NCBI GenBank assembly: GCA_030427925.1
Contig: JAUICJ010000010.1
Span: 1-64,000, forward strand
Direction: 5' to 3'
Length of the DNA: 64,000 nt
Origin: Bacteroidia bacterium
GTDB taxonomy: Bacteria; Bacteroidota; Bacteroidia; Flavobacteriales_D; Sanyastnellaceae
In this document: piece after piece, positions 45,998 through 57,457 of the stretch
Layout of the letters: each line of letters begins with the position of its first letter
Position numbering within the stretch: the first letter of the stretch is position 1
The notes under the pieces: model-generated
Seen by the model: the letters and a program-made list of their open reading frames with translations, nothing else
The model's database searches: none
Told to the model about the DNA's origin: nothing
Made by a program: the position numbers and the translations under genes

Positions 45998-47500
45998 ATG
46001 AAGCAAATCGATCGATCTTGGTGGGGCATTCACACCTTGGACCAACTGCTTTCCGAACCAGGGACGTGGGAGCTGTCCAACGAAGCCCGAAGCGCTGTGG
46101 AAGCGTGCCATGCGTTCTTGCTCAGCAAGGCGGCGGGCAGCGAACGAGCCATCTATGGAGTGAATACGGGGTTTGGGGATTTGGCCCACACGCGCGTTCC
46201 AGATGAGCAACTTGCGGAGCTTCAGCGCCGCATTTTGATTTCGCACGCGTGCGGCGTGGGTTCCGATGTTCCGGACGAGGTGGTCGTCCGGATGATGGTG
46301 TTGAAGGTGAAGGCGTTGGCGCAAGGGCACAGCGGGGTGGCGCCCGCAACGGTGGATCGGTTGCTCGATCTGTTGAATGCGGGCCTTTTGCCCGTGGTTC
46401 CGTCGCAGGGTTCGCTCGGTGCGAGCGGGGATTTGGCCCCTTTGGCGCATCTGGTGCTTCCGCTCATCGGCGAGGGCGAGGTGAAGGTGGATGGGGTGGC
46501 GGTGCCCGCAGCTGACGCATTGGCTGCGTACGGCTGGAAGCCGCTGGAGTTGGGGGCCAAAGAGGGGCTCGCCCTCATCAACGGCACCCAATTGATGCTG
46601 GCCTATGGCGCAGCGGCCTTGACGCGACTTGAACGGTTCGCCGAAGCCGCTGATGCGGTGGCGGCGTGGTCGTTGGAGGCTTGGCACGGCCGTTCGGACG
46701 CGTTCGCCGAGGCCGTTCACGCAGTGCGCCACCAAGCGGGTGCAATCGCCGTGGCCCAACGCATTCGGACCTGGCTCGAAGGCAGCGCCCAAATGGCCGA
46801 GCCGCGCACGCAAGTGCAAGATCCGTATTCGTTCCGTTGCGTGCCACAGGTGCACGGGGCCTCGGTCGACGCCGTCGCCGCAGCGCGCACCATCATCGAG
46901 CGCGAGTTGAATGCCGTGACCGACAACCCGCTCGTTTTTCCCGAGACGGGGGAGATCATCAGCGGAGGCAACTTTCACGGTCAGCCGCTTGCGTTGCAGT
47001 TCGAGGCCATGGGACTGGCAGCCCACGAATGGGCGAGCATCAGCGAGCGGCGCGTGTTCAAGTTGCTGAGTGGAAGGCAGGGACTGCCTCCGTTTTTGGC
47101 CTTGAATCCCGGCCTGAACAGCGGGTACATGATTCCGCAATACACCGCGGCCAGCCTCGTTTCGCAGAACAAGCAACTCACGACACCCGCTGCCGCCGAC
47201 ACCATCGACAGCAGCAACGGCCAAGAGGACCACGTGAGCATGGGCGCGAACGGGGCGTTGAAACTCTGGCGCATCCTCGACAACGCCGAACAGGTGCTTG
47301 CGGTGGAAGCGATGTGCGCGGCTCAAGCCTGCGATTTGCGGGGAACCGCTGGGATGGCGCCGCGGTTGGCGAACTTGCAGGCCCGTTTCCGCGAGTGCGT
47401 TCCGTTCCTTTCTGAAGATGCGTTCATGCAGCCGTTGATGCTGGAGGCGCGGTCGTGGCTGTTCGAAGGCGCCGGGGCAGAACTTGTGAAAATGCGCTAA
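45998..47500 (+). CDS. hutH: histidine ammonia-lyase
   Basis: 500 aa, normal size. The ATG at 45998 follows a promoter-like TATCTTG. Features: IYGVNTGFGDLAHTRV (active-site Tyr loop), GSLGASGDLAPLAHL with the Ala-Ser-Gly that forms the MIO cofactor, ALINGTQLMLAYGA, QDPYSFRCVPQVHG and ENxx-type NAVTDNPLVFPE. It deaminates histidine to urocanate, opening histidine degradation. No other hut gene is in the window. It is divergent from the M16 pair and followed after 39 bases by an ABC operon with its own promoter. Confidence 0.95.
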   Translation: MKQIDRSWWGIHTLDQLLSEPGTWELSNEARSAVEACHAFLLSKAAGSERAIYGVNTGFGDLAHTRVPDEQLAELQRRILISHACGVGSDVPDEVVVRMMVLKVKALAQGHSGVAPATVDRLLDLLNAGLLPVVPSQGSLGASGDLAPLAHLVLPLIGEGEVKVDGVAVPAADALAAYGWKPLELGAKEGLALINGTQLMLAYGAAALTRLERFAEAADAVAAWSLEAWHGRSDAFAEAVHAVRHQAGAIAVAQRIRTWLEGSAQMAEPRTQVQDPYSFRCVPQVHGASVDAVAAARTIIERELNAVTDNPLVFPETGEIISGGNFHGQPLALQFEAMGLAAHEWASISERRVFKLLSGRQGLPPFLALNPGLNSGYMIPQYTAASLVSQNKQLTTPAAADTIDSSNGQEDHVSMGANGALKLWRILDNAEQVLAVEAMCAAQACDLRGTAGMAPRLANLQARFRECVPFLSEDAFMQPLMLEARSWLFEGAGAELVKMR

Positions 47501-47527
47501 TGCGGAAGCCGACGCCGGTCAACCGCC

Positions 47528-47535
47528 TATCTTCG
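47528..47535 (+). promoter_or_regulatory. -7-like promoter element of the ABC operon (TATCTTCG)
   Basis: TATCTTCG (TAnnTTCG form) ends 4 bases before the GTG start of the ABC ATPase, implying a leaderless mRNA and supporting the GTG start. Confidence 0.5.
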
Positions 47536-47539
47536 CGCG

Positions 47540-48217
47540 GTGATTGAACTGCGCGGAATTGAAAAGTCTTATCGGTCCGGCGCCCAGTCCATGAAGGTGC
47601 TCAAGGGCGTCGACGCGCACATTGCGGACGGCGAGCTCGTGGCCATCATGGGTTCGTCGGGTTCAGGCAAGTCCACACTCCTGAACGTGTTGGGGCTGCT
47701 CGATGGCTTTGATGCGGGGCAATACACCTTGGGCGGAGTGGACATGAGCGGATTGAGCGAGCGACAAGCCGCTCGTTACCGCAGCCGCTACCTGGGGTTC
47801 GTGTTCCAGAGCTTCAATTTGATTTCGTTCAAAACGGCGTTAGATAACGTTGCGCTTCCCCTTTATTATCAAAAGGTTGCGCGCAAGGAACGGGAGCGCC
47901 GTGCACTTGAATACCTGCAGCAGGTGGGGCTCGCGGATTGGGCCGACCATTTGCCCAGCCAAATGAGCGGAGGGCAAAAGCAACGCGTCGCCATCGCCCG
48001 CGCCCTCATCACCGACCCCCAAGTCATCCTGGCCGATGAACCGACCGGTGCCTTGGATTCGGTGACGTCCGAAGAGGTGATGGCATTGCTTCAGCGCATC
48101 CACCGTCAGGGCAAAACCATCGTTATCGTCACCCACGAACAGGAAATTGCCGATGCGTGCGGCAGGACCATTCGGTTGCGGGACGGAAAGGTGGAAACAA
48201 CGGGTGCGCATGTTTGA
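47540..48217 (+). CDS. MacB/LolD-type ABC transporter ATPase
   Basis: 225 aa from a GTG start that is supported by the promoter spacing. Walker [10 protein letters not shown], the FQSFNLI Q-loop, [19 protein letters not shown] signature and [13 protein letters not shown] Walker B mark the LolD/MacB subgroup. It powers a mechanotransmission-type exporter with the two MacB-like permeases and the membrane-fusion protein encoded next. Its end overlaps the first permease by 8 bases. The substrate may be a lipoprotein, peptide or drug; it cannot be read from the sequence. Confidence 0.93.
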   Translation: MIELRGIEKSYRSGAQSMKVLKGVDAHIADGELVAIMGSSGSGKSTLLNVLGLLDGFDAGQYTLGGVDMSGLSERQAARYRSRYLGFVFQSFNLISFKTALDNVALPLYYQKVARKERERRALEYLQQVGLADWADHLPSQMSGGQKQRVAIARALITDPQVILADEPTGALDSVTSEEVMALLQRIHRQGKTIVIVTHEQEIADACGRTIRLRDGKVETTGAHV

Positions 48218-49436
48218 TCGGGACGCTTGGTTGGAGATTGCGCACACGGTGCTGTCGAATCCACTTCGAACGGGACTGACCGGCTTGTCGATTGCCCTGG
48301 GCATGTTCATTCTGGTGGTGATGCAGGGGCTGGGATTTGGGTTGCAGAATGGCGTGACCGCTCAATTCGATGACGACGCCATCAATTCGGTTTGGATCCG
48401 CGGAGGCCGGACGACGTTGCCGTATCGCGGCCGCCAACCGAACCGGCGCATCGCATTGGATGCTGACGATTATGCTGGCGCGCAGGCCTTGACGAATGAG
48501 CCGCTCCCTTCCAGCCGCCGCTTGCAAATGTGGGGCGTGAACATGGCGGGACCGCGGGAGGAAGGCGAGTTCATGCTCCGTGGGGTCGATCCGATTTATC
48601 AAGAGCTGGAGAAAACCCAACTCACGAGCGGCCGCTTCCTCTCGGAACGGGATTTGACCGACGAACGCAAGGTGGCGGTCATCGGAGCGAACGTGCTGCG
48701 GGAATTGTTCGGCGGTCGGGTGGACCTCGGCACCGAGTTGAGCATCTTCGGGTCGAACTACCGCATCATCGGGACGTTCGAAGATCCCGGAGGACGCTGG
48801 GAAAACAACGCCGTTTACATCCCGTTCACGACGATGCAGCGGCGATTGGGCTGGGGCGATGAAGTGGGCCAAATCGTGTTCAGCACCGGCGACCAAAGCC
48901 TCGACGAATCCCGCGACCTGACTGCGACCGTTTCGGGCTTCCTCAAGGATCGGCTCGCCATTCACCCCGAAGACGAGAGCGGGCTGAACGTCTCGAACAA
49001 CAACGAAGCGTACGGGCGATATGCCAGCATTTTCGACGGCATCCGGGTGTTCATTTGGGCCATCGGCCTGATGACGCTGCTGGCTGGAGCCGTCTCCGTT
49101 GCGAACATCATGGCCATTGTGGTCAAGGAGCGGACGAAGGAAATCGGGGTGCGAAAGGCCCTGGGCGCCACCAATGCGAGCATCATCGGGTTGATCGTTC
49201 AGGAGGCCTTGTCATTGATGCTCCTGTCGGGGCTTGCTGGATTGGCGGGCGGTGTGTGGTTGCTGGAGTGGGCCGCGCCTCAGGTGGACCACGAGTATTT
49301 CAAGGCGCCCCAGGTGAACTTGGCGGTGTCGTTGATGGCGCTGGGGTTGCTGTTGGTGGTGGGCGTGTTGAGTGGAATGGGACCGGCTTTGCGTGCTGTG
49401 CGCATCCGTCCGGTCGAAGCATTGCGAGCGGAATGA
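48210..49436 (+). CDS. MacB-type ABC permease 1
   Basis: 408 aa. Helix 1 (about 22-42, TGLTGLSIALGMFILVVMQG) is followed by a large periplasmic MacB-core domain (about 50-275) and three C-terminal helices (about 285-400) with VKERTKEIGVRKALGATNASI, the FtsX-domain coupling helix. The ATG at 48210 lies inside the ATPase end. It forms the membrane part of the exporter, probably as a heterodimer with the next gene product, which begins with the same DRDAWLE pattern. Confidence 0.9.
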   Translation: MFDRDAWLEIAHTVLSNPLRTGLTGLSIALGMFILVVMQGLGFGLQNGVTAQFDDDAINSVWIRGGRTTLPYRGRQPNRRIALDADDYAGAQALTNEPLPSSRRLQMWGVNMAGPREEGEFMLRGVDPIYQELEKTQLTSGRFLSERDLTDERKVAVIGANVLRELFGGRVDLGTELSIFGSNYRIIGTFEDPGGRWENNAVYIPFTTMQRRLGWGDEVGQIVFSTGDQSLDESRDLTATVSGFLKDRLAIHPEDESGLNVSNNNEAYGRYASIFDGIRVFIWAIGLMTLLAGAVSVANIMAIVVKERTKEIGVRKALGATNASIIGLIVQEALSLMLLSGLAGLAGGVWLLEWAAPQVDHEYFKAPQVNLAVSLMALGLLLVVGVLSGMGPALRAVRIRPVEALRAE

Positions 49437-50698
49437 GGTGGTGGGATCGCGACGCGTGGCTTGAGCTGATGGCGGTGTTCGTCCAAAACCCCTTCCGCAC
49501 CTTCCTCAGCGGGCTGGGGGTGGGGTGGGGCGTGTTCATGATCCTGATCACCGTCGGGGCATCGAACGGCTTGGAGGCTGGGGTGTCCAGTGATTTGGCC
49601 CGCTTCGTGCGCAACGGCATGTACCTCTGGACGCAATCCACGAGCATTCCCTACGAGGGCTACCGCCGCGGACGCTGGCTGGAAATGACGGTGGACGACG
49701 CCGATTACCTGCGCGCGAACAGCCAAACCATGAAGGTCGTCGCCCCGCGCAACCAACTCGGGGGCTGGCAAGGTGCGAACAACGTCAGCCGCGGCTTGCG
49801 CACCGGTGCGTTCAACGTCTACGGCGACGTGCCCGAGTTCATCGAGATGGAGCCGCTCATCATCCGGGAAGGCCGCTACTTGAATCAAGCCGATCTCGAT
49901 GAACTTCGGAAGGTGGCGGTCATCGGCGAGCGCGTGGCGGAACTCTTGTTCGCCCCAGGCGAGCGCATCATCGGCGAGCGGCTCGAAATTTCCGGCGTCT
50001 TCTTCACGGTGGTCGGCGTTTACGGCTCGCCGCTCACCGGAGACGACGCCGACGAGTCCGAGCAGAGCATTTTCATCCCGTTCACCACGTTCAATCGAGC
50101 GTTCCACATGGGTGACCAAATCGGTTGGCTCAGCCTGATGTTCGACGAATCCGTGCACGCCGATTCGGCTGCCGCAGAGGTGATGACCTTGCTGAAGCGG
50201 CGCTTGCACGTCCACCCCGATGATCAGCGGGCGTTCGGGTACTGGACGACCGCAGAGGACTTCGAGGAAATGGAGACGGTGTTTGGGGCGTTTCGCATCG
50301 TGTCGTTCGTGTTCGGGGGATTGGCGTTGTTTGCGGGGGCAATCGGCATTGTGAACATCATGCTCATCACAGTAAAGGAGCGCACCCAGGAGCTCGGCAT
50401 CCGCCGGGCTTTGGGGGCAACGCCCGCCACGGTGGTGCGCCAAATCATCGGAGAGACGTTGTTCCTGACGGCGCTATCAGGCCTCACGGGCATGTTGGCG
50501 GGCGTGGGAACGCTGGAGGGATTGAATCGTTTCCTTGCGGGAATGGGAGACTCGGGGAGCTTTCGCAACCCGGAGGTTTCCCTGAACGTGGTGCTCCTTT
50601 CGTTGGGGGTGTTGTTGGTGATGGGAGTTTTTGCAGGAATTTTACCAGCTTTGCGGGCCGTTGCCATTCGGCCTGTGGAGGCAATCAGATCGGAATGA
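49433..50698 (+). CDS. MacB-type ABC permease 2
   Basis: 421 aa, starting with ATGA overlap. It has the same layout as permease 1: N-terminal helix (about 20-42), periplasmic core, then three helices with ITVKERTQELGIRRALGATPATV. The shared opening and length point to gene duplication. Two permeases beside one ATPase suggest a heterodimeric MacB-like exporter. The stop overlaps the membrane-fusion gene (ATGA). Confidence 0.9.
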   Translation: MRWWDRDAWLELMAVFVQNPFRTFLSGLGVGWGVFMILITVGASNGLEAGVSSDLARFVRNGMYLWTQSTSIPYEGYRRGRWLEMTVDDADYLRANSQTMKVVAPRNQLGGWQGANNVSRGLRTGAFNVYGDVPEFIEMEPLIIREGRYLNQADLDELRKVAVIGERVAELLFAPGERIIGERLEISGVFFTVVGVYGSPLTGDDADESEQSIFIPFTTFNRAFHMGDQIGWLSLMFDESVHADSAAAEVMTLLKRRLHVHPDDQRAFGYWTTAEDFEEMETVFGAFRIVSFVFGGLALFAGAIGIVNIMLITVKERTQELGIRRALGATPATVVRQIIGETLFLTALSGLTGMLAGVGTLEGLNRFLAGMGDSGSFRNPEVSLNVVLLSLGVLLVMGVFAGILPALRAVAIRPVEAIRSE

Positions 50699-51813
50699 AA
50701 AAAGGAAGGATCATCGCATTGGTGGTGTTTGCGCTCGCGGTTTTGGCCGGCGGCATCTACACCTTGTTTTTCCTGAAGGCCAAAGAAGAAGCACCGAAAG
50801 CCACCTACGCCACAGCGTCTCCCGAGCGCGGTGACATCCGGCTGCTCACCATGGCCTCGGGAAGCATTCAACCCCGGCAGGAAATCCTCATCAAGCCGCA
50901 AATCTCAGGCATCGTTCGCTCCGTCCGGGTGGAGGCTGGTGACACGGTGCGCGCGGGGGATGTGCTGGCCGAGGTGATGGTCGTTCCGGACATGGGGGCG
51001 TTGTCGGCGGCCGAGGCGCGGCTGCAACGCGCCCGGATTGGGTTGGAAGACGCGACCATGAGTTACGAGCGCAACGCGTCACTGCTTGCCGATGGCGTTT
51101 TGTCCGAGGCGGCGTTCCAACCCTTTGCCACAGCGCGCCGCCAAGCGGAAGAAGAGGTCCTCGCCGCGGAGGATAACCTCCGGATCATTCAAGACGGCGT
51201 GGCTTCCCGTTCCGGCCGAACCTCGAACACGCTGATCACATCCACCATCTCCGGCATGGTGCTCGACGTGCCCGTGCGCAAAGGAAACAGCGTGATCGAA
51301 GCCAACAACTTCAACGAGGGAACGACCATTGCCAGCGTTGCCGACATGAGCGACCTCCTGTTCGTGGGCCAAATCGATGAAGGCGAAGTCGAAAAACTGA
51401 AACCGGGCATGGAACTCATCCTGACCATCGGTGCGTTGGAAGGGGAGGATTACCGAGCGGACTTGGAGTACATCAGTCCCAAAGGCATCAAAGAAGGCGG
51501 GGCAATCCAATTCGAAATCAAGGCTGCCGTTCGGTTGGAGCCTGGCGAATTTCTCCGCGCGGGGTACTCGGCCACCGCGGAGGTGGTGCTCGAAGAACGC
51601 ATTGATGTCCTGAAGATCAACGAGTCCCTCCTCCAATTTGACAACGGCAGTCCCTTCGTGGAAGTGGAAGTCGCTGCGGATCAGTACGAGCGAGTGGACG
51701 TGCAGTTGGGCCTTTCCGACGGATTGGAATCGGAAGTCCTGAGTGGCTTGAAAGGCGATGAGGCCATCAAAAAGTGGAACCAACCCCAATACGAAGGAAA
51801 TGGCGCTGATTGA
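50695..51813 (+). CDS. membrane-fusion protein (MacA/HlyD type)
   Basis: 372 aa. One N-terminal membrane anchor (about 5-27), then the lipoyl-like half motif (MASGSIQPRQEILIKPQISGIV), a coiled-coil hairpin (about 95-165, LSAAEARLQRARIGLEDATM), the second lipoyl half (TISGMVLDVPVRKG) and beta-barrel domains with SVADMSDLLFVGQIDEGEV. It bridges the MacB permeases to an outer-membrane channel. Genes for such a channel are not in this window, so a TolC protein must come from elsewhere. Confidence 0.9.
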   Translation: MKKGRIIALVVFALAVLAGGIYTLFFLKAKEEAPKATYATASPERGDIRLLTMASGSIQPRQEILIKPQISGIVRSVRVEAGDTVRAGDVLAEVMVVPDMGALSAAEARLQRARIGLEDATMSYERNASLLADGVLSEAAFQPFATARRQAEEEVLAAEDNLRIIQDGVASRSGRTSNTLITSTISGMVLDVPVRKGNSVIEANNFNEGTTIASVADMSDLLFVGQIDEGEVEKLKPGMELILTIGALEGEDYRADLEYISPKGIKEGGAIQFEIKAAVRLEPGEFLRAGYSATAEVVLEERIDVLKINESLLQFDNGSPFVEVEVAADQYERVDVQLGLSDGLESEVLSGLKGDEAIKKWNQPQYEGNGAD

Positions 51814-52555
51814 ATCCATGGAAAAGAGCGGAAACTGGTTGTTCCGTTGGCGGAGTTTCCTGCCGCTGGTTTTGTACGTGTTGGCCGTTCCGGTTGCCCT
51901 GTGGTTCCAAGACGGCGCGTCGCCTGATTTCCAGGCGACGGGTTGGTGGGCGGCGTGTTTGGGCGTGAGCTTTTTCGGGTTGCTCATCCGAGCCATCACG
52001 ATCGGCTACACCCCGCGGGGAACCTCGGGCCGAAACACGAGCGAAGGGCAGGTTGCGGAATCCTTGAACACCCGGGGAATCTACGGCATGGTTCGCCATC
52101 CCCTGTACCTCGGGAATTACTTCATGTGGATTGGCATCGTTCTTTTTGTTGGAAACCAATGGTTTACGTTCGTTGTTACCTTGCTTTTCTGGGTGTATTA
52201 CGAGCGCATCATGTTCGCCGAGGAGGCGTTCCTACGGAGGAAATTCGGGGAGGTTTACCTGAAGTGGTCGGAGTCGACTCCGGCCTTTTTGCCCAAATTC
52301 AGCGGTTGGGTATCCCCCGGCGTGCGCTTCTCGTTGAAGAACGTGTTGAAGCGGGAGTACAATGGGTTTTTCGCGGTGTTTGTGAGCTTTGCGCTCATCG
52401 ATGCGCTGCACGTTTACCGCATGGAGGGAACTGCAGGGTTATCCGACCATTGGACGATTTTAACGGCCGGTGCGGCTGGGGTGTTCCTCATCCTGCGCAC
52501 GTTGAAAAAGCGCACGCGGGTGCTCGATGTGGAAGGGCGAGAATACGTGGCCTGA
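51800..52555 (+). CDS. isoprenylcysteine methyltransferase-like membrane protein
   Basis: 251 aa from the ATG at 51800, overlapping the fusion-protein stop by 14 bases; a second ATG at 51818 is also possible. About five membrane helices surround the ICMT/PEMT-type motif NTRGIYGMVRHPLYLGNYFMWIG with the RHPxYxG core, and YYERIMFAEEAFL..FGEVYLKW near the SAM site. It methylates a small or lipidic acceptor; bacterial members are poorly defined. A link to the ABC exporter is suggested only by the tight packing. Confidence 0.82.
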   Translation: MALIESMEKSGNWLFRWRSFLPLVLYVLAVPVALWFQDGASPDFQATGWWAACLGVSFFGLLIRAITIGYTPRGTSGRNTSEGQVAESLNTRGIYGMVRHPLYLGNYFMWIGIVLFVGNQWFTFVVTLLFWVYYERIMFAEEAFLRRKFGEVYLKWSESTPAFLPKFSGWVSPGVRFSLKNVLKREYNGFFAVFVSFALIDALHVYRMEGTAGLSDHWTILTAGAAGVFLILRTLKKRTRVLDVEGREYVA

Positions 52556-52557
52556 AT

Positions 52558-55613
<3,056 letters not shown>

Positions 55614-55638
55614 TCACAAACGCACGGCACTCGACTAA

Positions 55639-55646
55639 CGAAAATA
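55639..55646 (-). promoter_or_regulatory. gyrB -7-like promoter element (TATTTTCG)
   Basis: TATTTTCG on the minus strand matches TAnnTTCG, 52 bases before the gyrB ATG, in the 141-base gap after the outer-membrane barrel gene. This gap also holds one perfect DnaA box (TTATCCACA at 55697-55705). Confidence 0.5.
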
Positions 55647-55696
55647 CGCGGAAAGCCGCAACGATTGGGGGATTTGGGGCGAAATCAGGGGGGTAT

Positions 55697-55705
55697 TTAT
55701 CCACA
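55697..55705 (+). other. single DnaA box upstream of gyrB
   Basis: TTATCCACA is a perfect DnaA-box 9-mer between the barrel gene and gyrB. No cluster of boxes or AT-rich unwinding stretch is nearby, so an origin is not supported; it may regulate gyrB or be chance. Confidence 0.3.
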
Positions 55706-55727
55706 GAAACCCCCACCTTTCCACACC

Positions 55728-57452
55728 TTAGAACGCATAGGTGGCTCCGAATCGAGCTAGGAAGCCTTGAACCGGGTAGTTGTTCCACATTTGGTAACGA
55801 CTTCCTACCAAGTTGGAGCACGTGATCCAGGCGCTCATGCGCTTGTTGTACAGGTACTCCAACTTGAGGTTGGCGTCCACAAACGCAGGCAACTCCCGCT
55901 GGGCCCCCAATCCTGCTGCGCCCAAGTCGACGCCCGCACCCGTTGCATCCTCCGATAGGGAAGCCGCACTGCGCGCTCCGACGACTTCCACGTTGGCATC
56001 CACCGTGAATTTGTCATGCCAGTTGTAATGGAGCCCGGCGCGCCACACCATGTTGGGCAAATTCCAAGCAGCGATTTGGCCGCGCGTTGCATAGGTCTTC
56101 AAATCCACCCCGCCGAACACCGTGAATGCATCGGAAATCATCAGCCGAGCATCGCCTCCGAGCGTAGAAACAGTCAGCGTATCGTAAAGGGCTGCAAATT
56201 GCGAACCGCCGATTGCATTCGAATCGTTTACAAAGTAGAGGTATTGCTCAAAGTGCTCCACCGAGAACCGCGCATGGTAATGGAAATGTGAGGTGACGTG
56301 CCCGCGCAAGCCTGCCCGGAAATCGAAGCGGCGATAGGTGTTTTGAAGGTCCAATTCGGGGTTGGCATACGGGTTGTCTGCGAGCACCGTGGCCAACCGG
56401 TTGTTTTCAACGTTTCCACCAATGCGGGCGTACGGCACCATGATTCCTTTCAAAACTTGCAAAGACGCCTCCGCTGTGGGGAACACTTGAAATGGACGGT
56501 TACCGCGGGCATCCACGACGATCGCCGCTCCTAAAGAAGTCCGAAGCGCCCCTGAAGTTTTCACCACTTCCGGGTTCACGTTGAACACCACCTGATCGGT
56601 GGAAGAAGTGGAGTCGATGCGGCGTCGGTTGAATGCACCATCCCAATTCAGCCGCATCTCGAGTCCATCGCGGTAGGTGGAGGCCAAACCCGAAGTCAAT
56701 CCCGTATGCTCAGTCACTCCCGATTGCGCCCACAAGTGGCGGTAAGCCAAATCCGCTTCGATTGCCCAATCTCCGCTGTCCTTCCGAGTGGATTCCGAAT
56801 GAACGGAAGCCCCCCAACGCCCGAAGCGCTCCCGCAATCGGTCATCCGCCATCACGGGCACTTCGGTCAACGAGTCCAACCCCAAATAGCTGATGCCTTG
56901 CTGCCCGACAAATCCCCGAAACGTCAACGTCTCTCGTTTCCAAAAGCGCTTTGCCCATGCATTCAACTCGCTGTTGCTGAAACGCTCTGGAATCGAGTCG
57001 CGTACGTCGAAACCGCCGTTGGACGACCGGTGCGTCCCGTGGAGGCCCCAGTTCGATTTCCGGTTCCTCAAATCCGTGAACGACAGCTCTGCCACGGGGC
57101 TGACGTACATGCCAAACCCCAAGCGCGCGTACCCTCGGTACAGCAGCGGGAGGGGAGGGGTCACGTCCACCCGCTTCGCCTCGACGTATTCAAACGTGGG
57201 CTCAACCACCATGCGCTTCGGCAAAAGTTCGTAGTTGAACACGGGTTTGTCCACGCCCAATTCGCGCAACGTAGGCCAAGCCAACAACTTGTGCGCATCC
57301 TGCAACAGCATTTCGCGGTTGCCGATGAAGGTCACGTCGAGGTTCAAGGTGTCACCTTGATTTTGGGCTTGGAGCGTGGACGTCCACCCCCCAGCCACCA
57401 AGTGGCTCACAAGTGCAAGCTTTCGCATCGTTCGGTTCATTCCGGTGTTCAT
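55728..57452 (-). CDS. TonB-receptor-like outer-membrane beta-barrel without plug
   Basis: 574 aa from the ATG at 57452 (several nearby ATGs are possible). A signal peptide ends about residue 30 (..TSTLQA|Q). No plug or TonB box is seen; after a short N-terminal part (PVFNYELLPKRMVVEPTFEYVEAKRV), the rest is a chain of amphipathic strands typical of Bacteroidota TonB-receptor-like barrels, ending GATYAF with a terminal Phe. Together with the TPR protein gene whose stop lies 5 bases upstream, it probably forms an envelope complex; the function is unknown. Confidence 0.75.
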   Translation of the reverse strand: MNTGMNRTMRKLALVSHLVAGGWTSTLQAQNQGDTLNLDVTFIGNREMLLQDAHKLLAWPTLRELGVDKPVFNYELLPKRMVVEPTFEYVEAKRVDVTPPLPLLYRGYARLGFGMYVSPVAELSFTDLRNRKSNWGLHGTHRSSNGGFDVRDSIPERFSNSELNAWAKRFWKRETLTFRGFVGQQGISYLGLDSLTEVPVMADDRLRERFGRWGASVHSESTRKDSGDWAIEADLAYRHLWAQSGVTEHTGLTSGLASTYRDGLEMRLNWDGAFNRRRIDSTSSTDQVVFNVNPEVVKTSGALRTSLGAAIVVDARGNRPFQVFPTAEASLQVLKGIMVPYARIGGNVENNRLATVLADNPYANPELDLQNTYRRFDFRAGLRGHVTSHFHYHARFSVEHFEQYLYFVNDSNAIGGSQFAALYDTLTVSTLGGDARLMISDAFTVFGGVDLKTYATRGQIAAWNLPNMVWRAGLHYNWHDKFTVDANVEVVGARSAASLSEDATGAGVDLGAAGLGAQRELPAFVDANLKLEYLYNKRMSAWITCSNLVGSRYQMWNNYPVQGFLARFGATYAF

Positions 57453-57457
57453 CGCAA

